Counted from the stretch's first letter, positions 35,867 to 49,300 are shown. The stretch is 64,000 bases of DNA from Tomocerus qinae (GCA_020055645.1 CM034546.1:107698875-107762874), one strand, 5' to 3'. Numbers and translations are program-made. The notes: generated from the letters alone by a model not told the origin.

Positions 35867-35872
35867 TTTATT
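35867..35872 (-). terminator. Poly(A) signal of exchanger B
   Basis: AATAAA on the minus strand only 30 bases after the stop codon of exchanger B, implying a very short 3' UTR. The next start codon (exchanger A) lies about 670 bases further on. Confidence 0.5.
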
Positions 35873-35901
35873 TCTTAGTGAAGGTATACACAACTTGGAA
35901 T

Positions 35902-38900
35902 TTAGAAAAAATGATATATTCCGTAAGATTTTAATGCTGACATTACAATATAAAAGAACCATAAAGCCAGAAATATAAATCCAACTACCCATTTTCCAAC
36001 GATTCCTCCTCCTAATTCTGCATTCACAAAAATCCTTCGTATGAACAAGATAGCTATCGCGATAATTGCTGTGGATGAGTATATGACAACACTAAAAGTC
36101 AAGTCGCCGGATCTGACCATAAATTCCTGGAACAAGTCATATTTTATACATTATCATTTTCATGTAACTATGCTTTGCATACCTGTAATCAGGGTTCAAT
36201 GGCTATATAAGTATAATTAATTAGATTATACATACGTATGAACAGTTATTTGTTTATCACCCACACTTAACAGACATACAAGCTTAATGGGAAACGATTA
36301 GAAATTGAACTAACGGTTCCGTTTATGAGATGATAAATAGCCGCAATAGTCCAAGGCAATCCTAGGCCTAAGAAGACATTTACAGAGTTACTCCCAGTTA
36401 CATTTCCGATAGCATTGTCTGCGTACATTTCTGTAGCTACAGCAGCTTTACTAGCAAATAAGTCTGGAACCGACGTCCCCAATGCTACAAATGTGATTGC
36501 TGAAAAGATAATTTTAATGTAATTGAAACCATTTTTGTCATCTTCTATTAATTATGCCTATAGGTTAACAGATGCTAACATACACACAAGTTAATCATTA
36601 TTGAAACACGATACATTTTTACGTACAGATAAAAAGTCTCCGGTAACTAACCTGTCACTGTGTCTTTCATACCAATAAGGCAACCAAAGGATTCTGCCAT
36701 ATCACCAATGATGGCTGTTAGGATACCAATAACAGCCAAAGAGGAAACAAAGCACAACCAACCTATTTTTAATCCAGCTTAATTATACCGAAATTCTATC
36801 TAGCATAACCTAATTTATGTAATACAAAATTAGAATCATTACCAACCTCCACAATAACCAACAGGAGGAAGGCAAGCAAATAGAACTTTCCACGGAAAAG
36901 TAAAGACATGCAAAATGTAATCCAATGTTGTAGCGTCCTCGATATTACCTGCACTCACATAGTGAACACAAATGATTAAATCTAAAATTAGGAAACTTCT
37001 TATGATATTGCAGATAATGATTTGAAATTAATACCTCCATTTACGGACAGCGCATCGTTAAATTGAGCAGCATAATTATCATGGCCTAATTGCATTATTT
37101 CAACATTTTCTGCAGCTATTTGCATCATTTTCTCAATTGCTTCCGGCGAAACTGTACAAAGGAAATAAGATCATATATTATTTTTGAGAAAACGATTCTC
37201 GTTTGTTTGATAGAGTTATCCACCTTCTTCATTCGATATTGTCACTTTGATTTTAGACATATCGCCTAGATGTAGACCATCAGTTGGCTCTCGCAATATA
37301 ACAAAAAAATATCCAGATTTGGATGGATTTTCTGAATTGATAATTGGAATTGATATGGTTGATTTGGCCTGGGACAAAAAGTTAAATATTTGCAATGAAT
37401 AATATGTTTGTAATGTAATTATGATTTCGAATTTACAAATTACTTCGCCATGGTTGAGAACAATTTTTCCATGAGTTTCTGTGTAATCTTCTGGACACAT
37501 AGCAGTTCCATCAAGAGTTTTATAGCAAACAGAAACAATACCATCACACCCGTTTGATCGCTTCAATTGTAGTTCTACAGTACCACAATCTTGTTGCACA
37601 AAAACACCTCTCTGAGTAAACGATATGGAACCTGGATCTATACAATACAAAATTCTTATTAACTGTTGCATTTGCATCCCATAGTAATCAGTTTCAGTGA
37701 AATGATTGGGAAATTAAATTACTGTCGTCATCTAAAATGATGACTTCCATAATTGCATTCTTTCCTAAGACTGAGTCTTGTAAATCGTTTACAATGCTTG
37801 CTCTAATGAAAAATTCTTCTTCCGGCTCCCACTGGTTATCATCAACGATTGTCACAGGAATATCTATTTCTGTACTGTTAGGGAGAAAGGTTACAATGTG
37901 GCTAAAGGGAATGTAGTCAGTGTAAGCATTAGCTGTTCCGTCAAATGTATCCAATTTGACACAAACTTGATTATCTAATCGACCGCGTCGGATCAGCTTC
38001 ACGTTAACTTGACCGATATTCTCCATAACAGCAATGGATGCTCCTTCGAATTCTATTATAGCTTTTTTGTAATCGGAGTCTTTCCTGTTCTTCCAAGTGT
38101 CGTTATTACTCTCCAGTACGTGGTAAACCTTCATAAAATTACGAGTATCAGCAACTGGTATACTTTAATATTTTCAAGCTTCAAATGGAATTAGTTTTAC
38201 TTCGTTTAGTTTTTCATCAATGACAGGCACGAGCTGCGGACCTCCCATTAACACTCTACTGACTCCAGAGCGGTACCAAAGGTGGGAATGCGTTGAGTCA
38301 TTGATTAGCCTAAAATTATTTCATATCATTTGAAACAGACTACAATATTTCTAAACAAACTAAAACCTAATTAGCCATAAAACAGAAATTACTTTCTAGC
38401 AACCAGACCCGCTGTTTCTTCTTCTGTTAATTCAGGGTTGATTGTTCTCCATCGAGTGTAAAGTGCAATCAAGGCTTCTTGATTAACAATTCCGTCCCTG
38501 TAGAGTGCATTGTTCTCATCTATTATGCAAATCAGTCAAAACACAATTCATATTAAATGTGCTGTTACAATTTCGCCATGTGCATTTGTAAATAAATATA
38601 TTCTGAACTTACAGAAAGGTACTCCTTCCTTGTTTGCTTCTTCATCAATAAGTGATGACCATCTTTTCGGGGATTTTCCTCGAATACAAAAATCATGATC
38701 TGCCCACCATGCTATGAATACTAGTGCTGGAAATAATAGTAATGTAACAATCGCTTCCCATAATTCAATCACGTTTTTTGAGACTACATCCAGTACGATT
38801 ACCATCCACGCGTAGGCAAATAGACTAAATATGGACGTTACAATAAAAACCTAAAAGTGTAATAAAACATTTTTTGAGACTGTTTCGTCTGCATTTCAGA

Positions 38901-39842
38901 AATGGAAGAAAAATCTGCTTCATAATATTACTTTTATTCCTTTGATTTTCCGAACTTCTCCTTTTGGTACAGATACGATACATACGGAAATTATTACCAA
39001 CAAGTTAAATGCAGCTGAACCAACTGTAAAATAAAGGTTACCTCAACTCTTTGTTGAAACAGGAATTTTGGCAGTCTCGTTGCATTACTTAAGATTAAAT
39101 ACCATGAACGTTTTACCTATTGTTCCAGCTCCTAATTTTCCCGATTCAAATTTATTGCCAATAATTTCAATACAAGATAGTAAAATTTCAGGGGCTGAAG
39201 AGCCCAAGGCCATGAGGGTTAAATTGGCCACAGTGTCATTCCATACTTTGTCATCATATACTTTGTACTGCACTGTGCCCTCATACTCAAATTTCACAAA
39301 CGCCTATTTTGGAAAAAAACTTCTTTTTATTGTTATTAATTTAGCACTATTATTCATGTTACAACATTCTGGCTTAAGATGTTACCTGTCTTGTTTTGCT
39401 AGTAATTTTCTCAATAGACTAAAATTTAAATCATTTACCAAGTTATTTCATTTCACAGCTAATTTTTACAAAAAATAGTATTTGTATAGTCAGTATCATT
39501 ACCGCCATGAAAATATCCGATGCAATAGCAACCCCCAAGAAAAAATAGATTATGCCGAAGAAGTATAGAATGGCCCTTGTTTGATTATCCCAACAGAGTT
39601 CGAAAGGAAATAGAGGAAGGATTAGGCCCTTGGTCATGTATAAAATCATATCATATTATTTTTTACGGAATGTACAACTTCAGCTCTTCACCCTACTTGC
39701 AGATGGTTATTCTGTCTGTGATTGTACTTACAAATTCGCCACATGATGAGCATATTACGATGACATCGCCGATGGAGACGCTCGATCGTCCTTCCGCTCC
39801 AGATCGTTGTAAATGCACAATTCCCAATTGCTCTGATGTCAT
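35902..39842 (-). CDS. Na+/Ca2+ exchanger (NCX/CALX family), tandem copy B
   Basis: Sixteen coding exons: 39842-39732, 39628-39503, 39418-39386, 39303-39117, 39023-38932, 38850-38613, 38519-38393, 38309-38201, 38128-37723, 37637-37444, 37368-37224, 37151-37035, 36948-36847, 36762-36652, 36499-36315 and 36126-35902. The product is 835 residues. All exons except the first match copy A in length and phase. Alpha-1 [10 protein letters not shown] is at 124-133 and alpha-2 [10 protein letters not shown] at 707-716. Calx-beta 1 (about 342-476) keeps [12 protein letters not shown] and DDD. Calx-beta 2 (about 477-589) shows the same acidic loss as A ([15 protein letters not shown]). The assigned first exon has no obvious signal peptide, unlike A; an alternative upstream first exon is possible. 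It is the closest relative of A, so the pair arose by recent tandem duplication. Confidence 0.88.
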
Positions 39843-41587
39843 TTTTATTTGTAATTGTCAACTTCTGCAAGCTAATTACTGTAAACAGTCACCTGTAAAT
39901 GCCTTTTTAGTAACTGTTTCATAATATATTCTATTCATTTTACACTACAATCTACATTGGTCAAATTGTGATTAAAATTAGGTTCTAAGTAATACGAATT
40001 GGATCTTGGGTCTGCAAAAATTAATATGATTTTGTAAGCTGATTTATGTGCTCGTTGATTATTGATAGAGAATGGAACCAAGGATGAAACAATATTCACA
40101 ACAAGGCTTTTGGAAATATGGGTTGTCTTGGATTTCCAACAGCAATGATTTGATTACTATTTCATTTATAGTACAGTGTGATTCTAGGTTCTTTGAAACC
40201 CAAGGATTTGAAACCAGTGAATCAAAAGTTGTAATCTAAGACGTATTTTAATTTAAAATCTCTCTTCTTCTCTTCAGAATAAATTGGCACAAAACTGTAA
40301 ACCCTTCATTGGTTCGTCGTGATAATCATCATGGGAAAATGCTTGTTAGTGTGCCAATTTATTCTGAAAAGAAGGGGAGGGCAAAATGAGGGAAAAAACC
40401 CCAGTCGGCAGTCTACGAAGAGGTGAGATTTTTTGGATAGCAATGAGCTTTAAAAACTGGGTACTACATAATATCTTGGTTATCAAAAAGGATACCTTTA
40501 TTGTTACTTTGTTACCTTTAGAGTGAATTATTTTTGCTGAGCAAAATAATCACAAAATAAGATTTATTTTTAACTTGCACAACCAGATCAATGTGAAGAT
40601 TTAAAATGCTTTACACATGTCGAGGTCAATATTCCCTACAAGTATTACAGATGCGATATGATTACCTACACCTGCTGTTATCATAAACCAGATGAAAAAT
40701 GAGCCTATACAAATACCCACTCACTGAATTCGACGAAACAAATAATTAAATACATAAAGATTTTTTTATTATTAAAGTTGAGATTTTCAGTTAGTGATCG
40801 AACACAGCTTGTAATGTGTATTAGGTACATAAAGTAATATATAACTGGTACCGCTTGAAGAATAGCATTTCCTAAGCCACTTTTTGGTTACAAAATACAT
40901 TAGCATTAGCAGTAATTTATTAGAACATGTAACGAGTACAGGTACTGGACACTATAGGTTACATTATTAGTGATGTAAATAGGCATGTTATCCCATATTA
41001 TGTGAGTTTTCTATTGGTAGGTTTTTTCTTCAATTGTATGCACAAACGTTCATAGGGTTTGGCATATTGTTTTACATGAGTGAGTGTTAGTTGTATAAAA
41101 ACATCTTTCAACGATCGATCAAATGATTAGTAGCTATCAGAAGGCAAATTAAATAAAAACTACAGCTAAACGGAATGAAAAATGGAATGTTTAAGAAATT
41201 TAAGCATCAACAACATACATACCAACAAAGATTCATATTATACATTCGTGCAAATAAAGTAAATACGTCTTCTACTACCTCCAAACTACAACTATATACG
41301 TACTACAATAAGACGTAACAACATGAAGTGTATTTCGATAAATTAAATTCAACTGTTTTTAAAGACCCATTCTAAGTCTAGTTTGACAGTTTTCGTCTCA
41401 CAGGTATATAAATAAGTTATTATGCTTAAATAGAGAACATTAATTTTGTGCCCCGTATTATCCACATAAAATTGAGTCAAAAAATTAATTACTTTTAGTA
41501 ACAAATTTTGTCAGTTAATAATAATAATAGATATATCTTAGATGAAATAACAAACTAATGGTAAATTAAACAAAAATGCGCAATTGA
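39843..41587. other. Intergenic stretch between exchangers C and B
   Basis: Holds the 3' flank of exchanger C and the presumed promoter of exchanger B. The only structure seen is the hairpin-forming inverted repeat at 40273-40368. No coding sequence recognised. Confidence 0.55.
40273..40368. repeat. Perfect 19-bp inverted repeat, 58-base spacer
   Basis: Left arm 40273-40291 (TTCAGAATAAATTGGCACA) and right arm 40350-40368 are exact reverse complements. Pairing partly extends outward through CTTCT/AGAAG-rich sequence. The unit could fold as a 96-nt hairpin, a size range shared by MITE remnants and microRNA precursors, although the 58-base unpaired spacer is long for the latter. Confidence 0.7.
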
Positions 41588-44500
41588 TCATTTAAGATTG
41601 ACCTCGATGTGGCCGTAAGCTTGCAGTGAAGATAAAATGACGTAGAGAAACCAAAGGGAAAACAAAAATATTCCGCTGCCCCATTTGGCCACAGTTGGTC
41701 CTCCAAGTTCTGCTTTGCCAAAAAAGGCTACGTACCGCCTTATTAACACTAATGAAAGGGCCATAAATGCAACTGCAGAGTAAATCAGCACACTAAATCC
41801 CAAAGATCCAGAGTCTACCTTGAATACTTCTCCCTGAAAAGACAAAACAAAAACGGAAATTAAAATCTTGTAAAAAGAAAGGTTTAGAATGGATTATGTC
41901 ATATTGAGGAAATTACCTGCGACTCGTGAAAGATAGCAGCTAAAACCCAAGGAAGACCAAGACCTAAGAAAACATTTACAGAGTTGCTGCCAGTCACATT
42001 TCCGATGGCATTATCGGCGTACTTTTCTTGGGCTGCTGCAGTTTTACTTGCAAACAAATCAGGTAAGGAAGTTCCAAGAGCCACGAAGGTAATAGCTACA
42101 GTGATATAAATCCAATTAAAATAATCCATTTAAAGTATTTAGTGCACTTATATGCTTTCGGACAATAATTCTGGACGTACCGGTGACAGTATCTTTTAGG
42201 CCAACCATGCATCCAAAGAGTGATGCCAAATCTCCAACAATTGCTGTAAGTACACCAATCGCTCCCAAAGAGCAGAAGAAACAAAGCCATCCTCCAAAAT
42301 AACCAGGTGGAGGAATCAGAGAAAATATAGCCTTCCATCCAAAAGTCATAAAATGCATAACATAATCAAATCCAGTTGCTCCTTCTACATCACCACCGTT
42401 GACCGTAAGAGCTGCTTTCATTTGTGATTTATAAGTTTCATGGTGAACTTCCATAGATTTTAGATTACTAGTGGTCATAACTAACATTCTTTGCAAGACT
42501 GAGTTGAAATCTAAACAAAAACATATGAATATAAGTCCCAAATTTCTATGTACATTAAATAATATGACATAGCTGATAGCATTTCTTTTCTTACCATCGT
42601 CATTAGAAATTGTAACAGCTACTCGAGGAATACGACCAAGACTGGCCCCACCGGTCGGATTAAAAATTTCAACTTCAAAACATTCATCTTTTTCAGGATC
42701 CATATCATCAACAATCGGGATATCGATAGATCTAAGAGTCTTCATAAACCAATGTTAGTTAGAGGAATTAATTTTATATCAAAACAAATGAAGAATAGTA
42801 TTTACTTCTCCGTGCTTAAATTCCAACGTTCCTTCCCCTCCTTGGAAATCTTCTGGTGATTTTGCTGATCCTTCATGAGTTTTCCATTGAACGGACACTT
42901 CGCCATCAGCGCCATTGATTCGTTCCACTTCAAGTGAAGCGAATTTACAGCTTTCCTTTACTAAGAGACCTCGTTTTCGGAATGAGAGAACTCCAGGTTC
43001 TGAAACATTAATACACGCGTATATGATTTATATTCTAACTTTTCAAACCTTGAAACAACATTAGGAGTATCAGACAAAGTATCTCTATTAATAAATGACT
43101 ACAAGTTATGACAGATTGTCAATTTGCTAATCAGCATTATTCCTAACTCAAAACATCCATCACAAACATTTCTCAAGTGTAGACCAACATTAGACATCAA
43201 ATACTTTGAAACAATGACAAATGAAGATGGATTGATTAGACATTGGCTATGTCTGTTATTGTACTAAGCGTAAAATTACTAACCATCATCGTTAAGAATA
43301 ACAATTTCCATAATTGGCAAGCGCCCCAGGGTTACATCTCTGCGATCGTATCCTTCGTCAACAAGAGACAGTCGCAAGAAGAATTCCTCATCGGGCTCCC
43401 ATTGATTATCATCAACAATCTTGACAGTCACTTCTCTTTCTTTAGAATATGGACCAAAGACAATCTGTTCGTTAATTGGAATGTAATCAGATCCACTTTT
43501 AGCTGTGCCATCAAAAGATTCGACTCTAACGCGCACGGTAGTGTCCATTCGTCCATGTCGAACAAGGGTGACATTGAATTTTCCGATATTTTCAGGCACT
43601 GCAAAAGAAGCGGAGTGGAATTCGACAATTGCTTTGTCTGGTGGAGTTTCTGATACAACAGGTGGTAATGTTCCAATGTCAGGAACATCAGGCGACTCGT
43701 TTATTGTGTCATATACCTATAAAGATATAATTTCATTATTAAGTACCAATATAGAATGTATTATCTATAAATCTGAAATATGTTCCATACAAAACAAAAT
43801 TTTTGGAAAAATGGGAACTGACCTCTTGTAATTTGTCGGTTAAAATAGGGTGAATTTTTCTGCTACCAGCCATTCCACGACATGCTCCAATCCGGTACCA
43901 AAGGCGAGAATGAGGTTGTCCATCAATCAACCTAATTTACGATGAAATCACAATTAGAATTTACTTTCAAAATAGAAAATTTCATATGAGCCTAAATTAC
44001 TTGGTTGCTGCAAGTACAGCAGCATCAGAGTCACTTAAGTCGGGGAATTTTCTCAATTCTTTATAAAACTCGATCAATCCTTGTCTGTTCAGTTCTCCGT
44101 CTTTGTAGAAAAGTTGCTGCTTAGCCAGCATAGATTCCGCTATAGTTAACATGAACAAAATTAGATACCAGAAAATACAATTTTACTGTAATAAATTTTA
44201 CAAATTAAGAATTATATTGCAGTGCAAAATAGCTGAGTTGCAAATGTGATTCACAGACACAGCATGCTCAAGAAAACACAATTCGTGTGAGAGTTTTTGG
44301 TAAACACGACAAAACATAGACAATGAAGAAGTTGACCAGGGACGATACAAAAACATATATGAAATAACTGTATATTATGAGTATAGCAGAATAAATGCAA
44401 AGAATTAATCTTTGATGTTACAAATTTGCAACTAAAAGCTTATGGAAAGGTAGCACAGATTAAGAGAATCAGCAAAAGGTCATCCATCACAAAGTGCAAA

Positions 44501-46204
44501 ATGTAGCTAAATTTACGATTTAAGATATTAGATAATGTTAGTAATGATAAACTACTGTTAAAAGCAGAAATTAAACCTACCACCTTGTTGGCTTTCGACC
44601 TGGGATTTAACTTTGTCTGGATGAGATCCTAGATATTCATTGACAATAGCTGATTGCGTCACACCACACAAGAACCCAGCAAGAGATTAGAAGAGAAAAA
44701 TTTCACAAAAACGGAAGTTATCACCAAAAAATCAACAAGTATTACACAATAAAGTTGAAACTAAACAAAGACAAGCTACACAGATCAGTACAAAGAAAAG
44801 AGATAAACTACCAACTACCCCATCTAATTTGAATAGCAATTTTAAAACTATGTCTAAGCAGTGTGTGCTATCAATAAAATTATTAATAAATGTTAATTGT
44901 ATCAATCAGTTTGTCTATTCTATTCTAATGCTCTTTTCTTCGGTACTAAAACATTTTCTACTCTCGGCTACCAAACATGATTAACATGTGTCGACTTACT
45001 AAGTCCCATTGAATAACATCCAGTAAGTAGAGTAAGAACTAAATTCATGTTAAATCAAAATGGACAAAATAATTACGAAAGAACACAATTTAAGTTCACA
45101 AAGAATAAAAAGATTTCAAATTAGTAAAGCTTACAGCTTGGCTTCGTAGCTTTGGAAGTTTTTAGTTCTAAAAAAGGAGCATTACTTACACTCACCACCG
45201 GGACTACCGTTAGCCATGCCGAGTTCAATTTGTTGTTGGTCGGCTACTTGTGGGGGTAGTTTTCCACACTTCCAATCTCGGTCCGCCCACCAAGCTATCA
45301 AAACCAACGCAGGGAAGAATAAGAACGTCAGAATAGCTTCCCAGGAATCAATTCGGCCAGGTGTAATGTAATCCAAAACAAGAAGTAACCAAATATAAGC
45401 GAAAAAGCTAAAAACACTCGTCACAAGAAAAACCTACAAAAAAGTTATTATGGAAAATTATTAGCCTTGGCCTTAAGAATACATTATGATCTACCTCATA
45501 CCTTCATTGAATGTAGTTTAACAGTGGTATTGATTAAAGACTTAAGAATTATCGCTATATATTACCTTGATCAAACGAATAGTTCTGGTTTGCCCATTAG
45601 GGATAGCAATCATACAAACGCCAGTAATAGCCAACAGATTAAACGCAGCTGAACCTACCTAAAAGTGCGCACACAACAAACTATAGTGAAAACTTACAAC
45701 ATACAAACGATACTAATAGTAAATCTCAACCAAAAATCTTACAATTGTTCCCGGACCCAAATCTCCAGCTTCAAAATTGTTTCCTATAATCTCAATACAT
45801 GACAGTAAAATCTCAGGGGCGGATGAACCGAGGGCCATCAGAGTCAGATTAGCCACAGTATCATTCCATATTCTTACTTCAACAACTTCCGGTTCACTAT
45901 CTTTACCCGTAGATAAATAAATCTGAAAGCAAAAGACCATGATCATCAATTTAGACAACATGAAATCAGTAAATATTTATTATTCAGTAATCACCTTTCT
46001 AGTTTTACTCGTAATTTTCTCAATAGCTCCCATGAACACATCAGCAACAATAGCAACTCCCATAAAACAGTACATTAGACCAGCAAAGTACAGCAAGGCC
46101 CGAAAAGAATTGTTCCAGTACCCCTCATAGGGTATTAGTGGTAGCAGCAGCCCTTTCGTGCATTTGCTATATTCCCCCAATATGGTGGAATTCTCGTAAA
46201 CCAT
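41588..46204 (-). CDS. Na+/Ca2+ exchanger (NCX/CALX family), copy C, with intact acidic Calx-beta 2
   Basis: Thirteen coding exons: 46204-45995, 45922-45743, 45658-45566, 45433-45196, 44649-44584, 44139-44001, 43931-43823, 43716-43284, 42999-42806, 42739-42595, 42510-42181, 42095-41917 and 41833-41588. Phases close to 853 residues. The start follows an in-frame stop 15 bases upstream. Alpha-1 [10 protein letters not shown] is at 102-111 and alpha-2 [10 protein letters not shown] at about 720-729. Calx-beta 1 (about 346-489) has [12 protein letters not shown] but ends NDD rather than DDD. Calx-beta 2 (about 490-602) keeps acidic residues ([16 protein letters not shown]). Exon 11 (330 nt) equals exons 12+13+14 of A and B (117+102+111). 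The 44584-44649 exon has an alternative inner acceptor at the CTAG before GATCTC. No XIP-like basic segment is evident. This copy looks the most ancestral. Confidence 0.9.
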
Positions 46205-46368
46205 TTTGATAGCCTTTTAATTCAAAAATCAGCAGTATTGTCCCAATTCAGGTTTATTTTGATCAAGTTAGGTAGAAGTGTCACCACTCCATTATCACTT
46301 CAGCAAATATTGTCTTCAAAGTTGACTTCCAAAGATTCCTTCCATTCGTCGATCACGCCTTTATATAC
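46205..46368 (-). other. 5' UTR part of exchanger C, preceded by a strong splice acceptor
   Basis: A T-rich tract ending in TTTTGCAG (AG at 46370-46369) precedes this segment, and an in-frame stop separates it from the ATG at 46204. It therefore looks like the non-coding start of the first coding exon, with one or more untranslated exons further upstream. Alternatively TATATAAAG just inside it could be a TATA box. Confidence 0.5.
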
Positions 46369-46374
46369 CTGCAA

Positions 46375-49300
46375 AATTAATCAAACGACAAAAATAAGCT
46401 TTTTGATAATCTGATGTATTACACACATTACACAATAACTCAAGCTGTATCTACGGTTTATACTACAATTTTCACTATCTGCTGAAGCGTCATGAATCCT
46501 TCGAAATGTAAGATTGAAATTGAGACAATTGACAGTTCTAGGTATAACTGCGATTTATTAGATATTAAGCAATGTACTGAAAACATCCGTTTAATAATAA
46601 TACTGTACAGACACATCATTCATAACTTCGAACAAAAATGTAACATCTCCAATATTAGCATAGTTTCTTAGCGAGATAGATGACTGAGACTGAAAAATGA
46701 ATCTGAGTCACAGGCCAACAAAGTATTGCTATCGTTTATTCCACAAAAACAGTGACAATCTCAGAGGACTTAAAGTTTTAACTGAATAAATTATATGTAA
46801 ACATTTTGGTATCTCTACACATGACACAAACAAGATGATGTCTTTAATGTAATCTACAGTATTAATCATCCAATACCACTCCACATTGGATCTTATTTTT
46901 CAAAAACATTCTTTACCAAATGTAATAGGTAAAACACATAATAATTACTATTGAAGTAACTTTCGGTTTCATTATAGTAATCTGTACTTAGTCGGATTAG
47001 TATATATATCCATAATATCTTAGTCCAACAAATACCAAGTCCAATCTCAACATGTGGCACATCACAATTTTGTGTGCCAAATAAACTTAATAGGTATTTT
47101 AACGTATAGGCATAATGGCATCATCGTATTGCTTCATTCTAAAGAAGCACATTCATTCTAAAAGATGGGCGATGCATATTATAGGAAGTTTTTATTGTCT
47201 GAAGATGTTCATAACTAAAAAATTTGTTTCATGTAAAAAATGGTACAGCCTTCACAATTCTTGAATCAAACAAAATATGGACAGGTACCTTACTTAAATT
47301 AATATCTTCCAAACGCTAATAGGGCAAAATACTTACGTATACAGTTTATATGTGCAGTAGTACTTTTAATAATCTCCTAGATAGCAAACCTTAGGAGTGC
47401 ATAAATGCTATCGTTTAACTTAGTGTTTTTTATACGTCAAAAACAGCCATCATGCATGCATTGCATGGGTGTACTTAAAAACGCTACATTTTGCGACGTA
47501 GGTTTACAAATATATCACAGTCACATACATCGGAAAAGTACCTAAAGCAAAACCAAATTAAACTTGTGTTCACCAAATTATAGAAGTGCGACGTGTGAGA
47601 GTTCTGTATAGTACCTAAGTGCGATATGGCGACTATTTAGTTGTAATAATGTTGGAGGCATTTCATACCTTTGCCATAATAGTTACTTTTTTTCATTAAC
47701 AACTGCAATAAAGTTTCTTTTTTACACAGATAAGGTGCTCACAATCTTATGTGGATCACGAGAGCTACATATACAAGCAAATTCAAGGCTAAAATAAAAA
47801 TGTTCCTAATTCTTACCTATTTCATGTAAACAAGTCTTTACGGTGAAATAAAAATACTAAGACTAAACATAGGAAATAGGATATCACGCAAAATGTTACA
47901 TATTTCAACATTGACCTTTCTTTCACACGAGAAAAACTATTTTAATTCTCCTCACAAGATGCACGGTATTTGCACGGCAAATTCCCATGTGCACTTGAAT
48001 TGCATTGTAAATTTAAATATGTCTATTATTAGTCTTTGAAAAACACCATGAATAAGTAACGATTCGCTAAAATAAACAACGCTATACAAAACGTGATCCG
48101 GACACAGAAAAAATGTATTCCCAAAACACAAAACAGGTCTAAGAAAGGCTCAAACAATTGAAACCGCTGAAAATCTTACACACAAGTGTTTACACATATA
48201 CCATAAATAATTATGACCTTTACAGGCATTTGCTAATCGATATAATTAGACATTGCGTGACCCATGTCTGTTATATTAAATATTTGCATATAACTTGAAC
48301 ACAATGGAACTTTTAAGTCCTGGGCAAAAGTTTAACATATTCTGTCGGTTTAAGGGATAACTGACAATACAATATAACTAAGCTTTCAAGGCAAATAACT
48401 AATCTAAGCATGTTAATAATCAACATTTCGGATAAAACTGTAATTGTTACACCACCTGTCTATGTATCAATTACTTGGACACTATTTCAAAATATCGGTA
48501 TAAATTCAATAAGTTTAATCGATATTTTTCTGGTCAATAATGCAAAGGACTGGATAACTCATTGTTACTTCTTGGAATAATTAATATGTGTAAAGAGTTA
48601 AAATTAGCTCAAAACTACTGAAACATACCTAAAGCCAGGCTATATGTGGAATGTAAACTATAGCTATGTTAACATTTCCAATGTCAAGACTAAGACTCGT
48701 GTAAAGGCGTAAGCACAACTATACAGATGAATATTTTATCAAGTATAGTCGACACCTGATGACACTGGTATAAAATCATTACCATTTGTCTTATAAAATC
48801 ATGTACAAGAACAGAGGGACTAATAAGATACAATATGTGGGCGAAGCGAGCAAGCCCACTAACTATGAGTCATCAGCTATTTGCACATCATCGAATACAT
48901 TGAATATTCATTCAGCAAGAGTAACAGCAACAAACAAAACAATTTCTGAAGACTAAATGGACAGTATAGTACAACTACTATCTCAGAGACCGGCATAGCA
49001 TAGTAATGACGACAAAAAGGCCAACCACGATTACGACATAGTATTATTATTATGTATGCAGGATGACACACTCTGACGTAATGCAATGCCATCGTAATGA
49101 AAATATAGCTAGCTACACACAATCAATTTAAAACTTGAAATCCTTCCTTTCATGATGGAAATCAGAATTACTCTTAGATAAGTCACTTATTAGTACCTAA
49201 CTTGCAAATAGAAATCCAGTGACCTTTCCTTCCTTCTATCTGCTATACCCCTATGTACTATCATTAAGAATTATTAGCATCAAAGACGGCAAAAAGAGAT

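Noticed and set aside
43243-43831. Plus-strand frames of 108-136 codons across exchanger C
   Set aside because: They are antisense shadows of the Calx-beta 1 exon.
48838-48861. Inverted GTGGGC/GCCCAC motif with a GC-rich core
   Set aside because: Only six paired bases; too short to distinguish from chance without a genome copy count.
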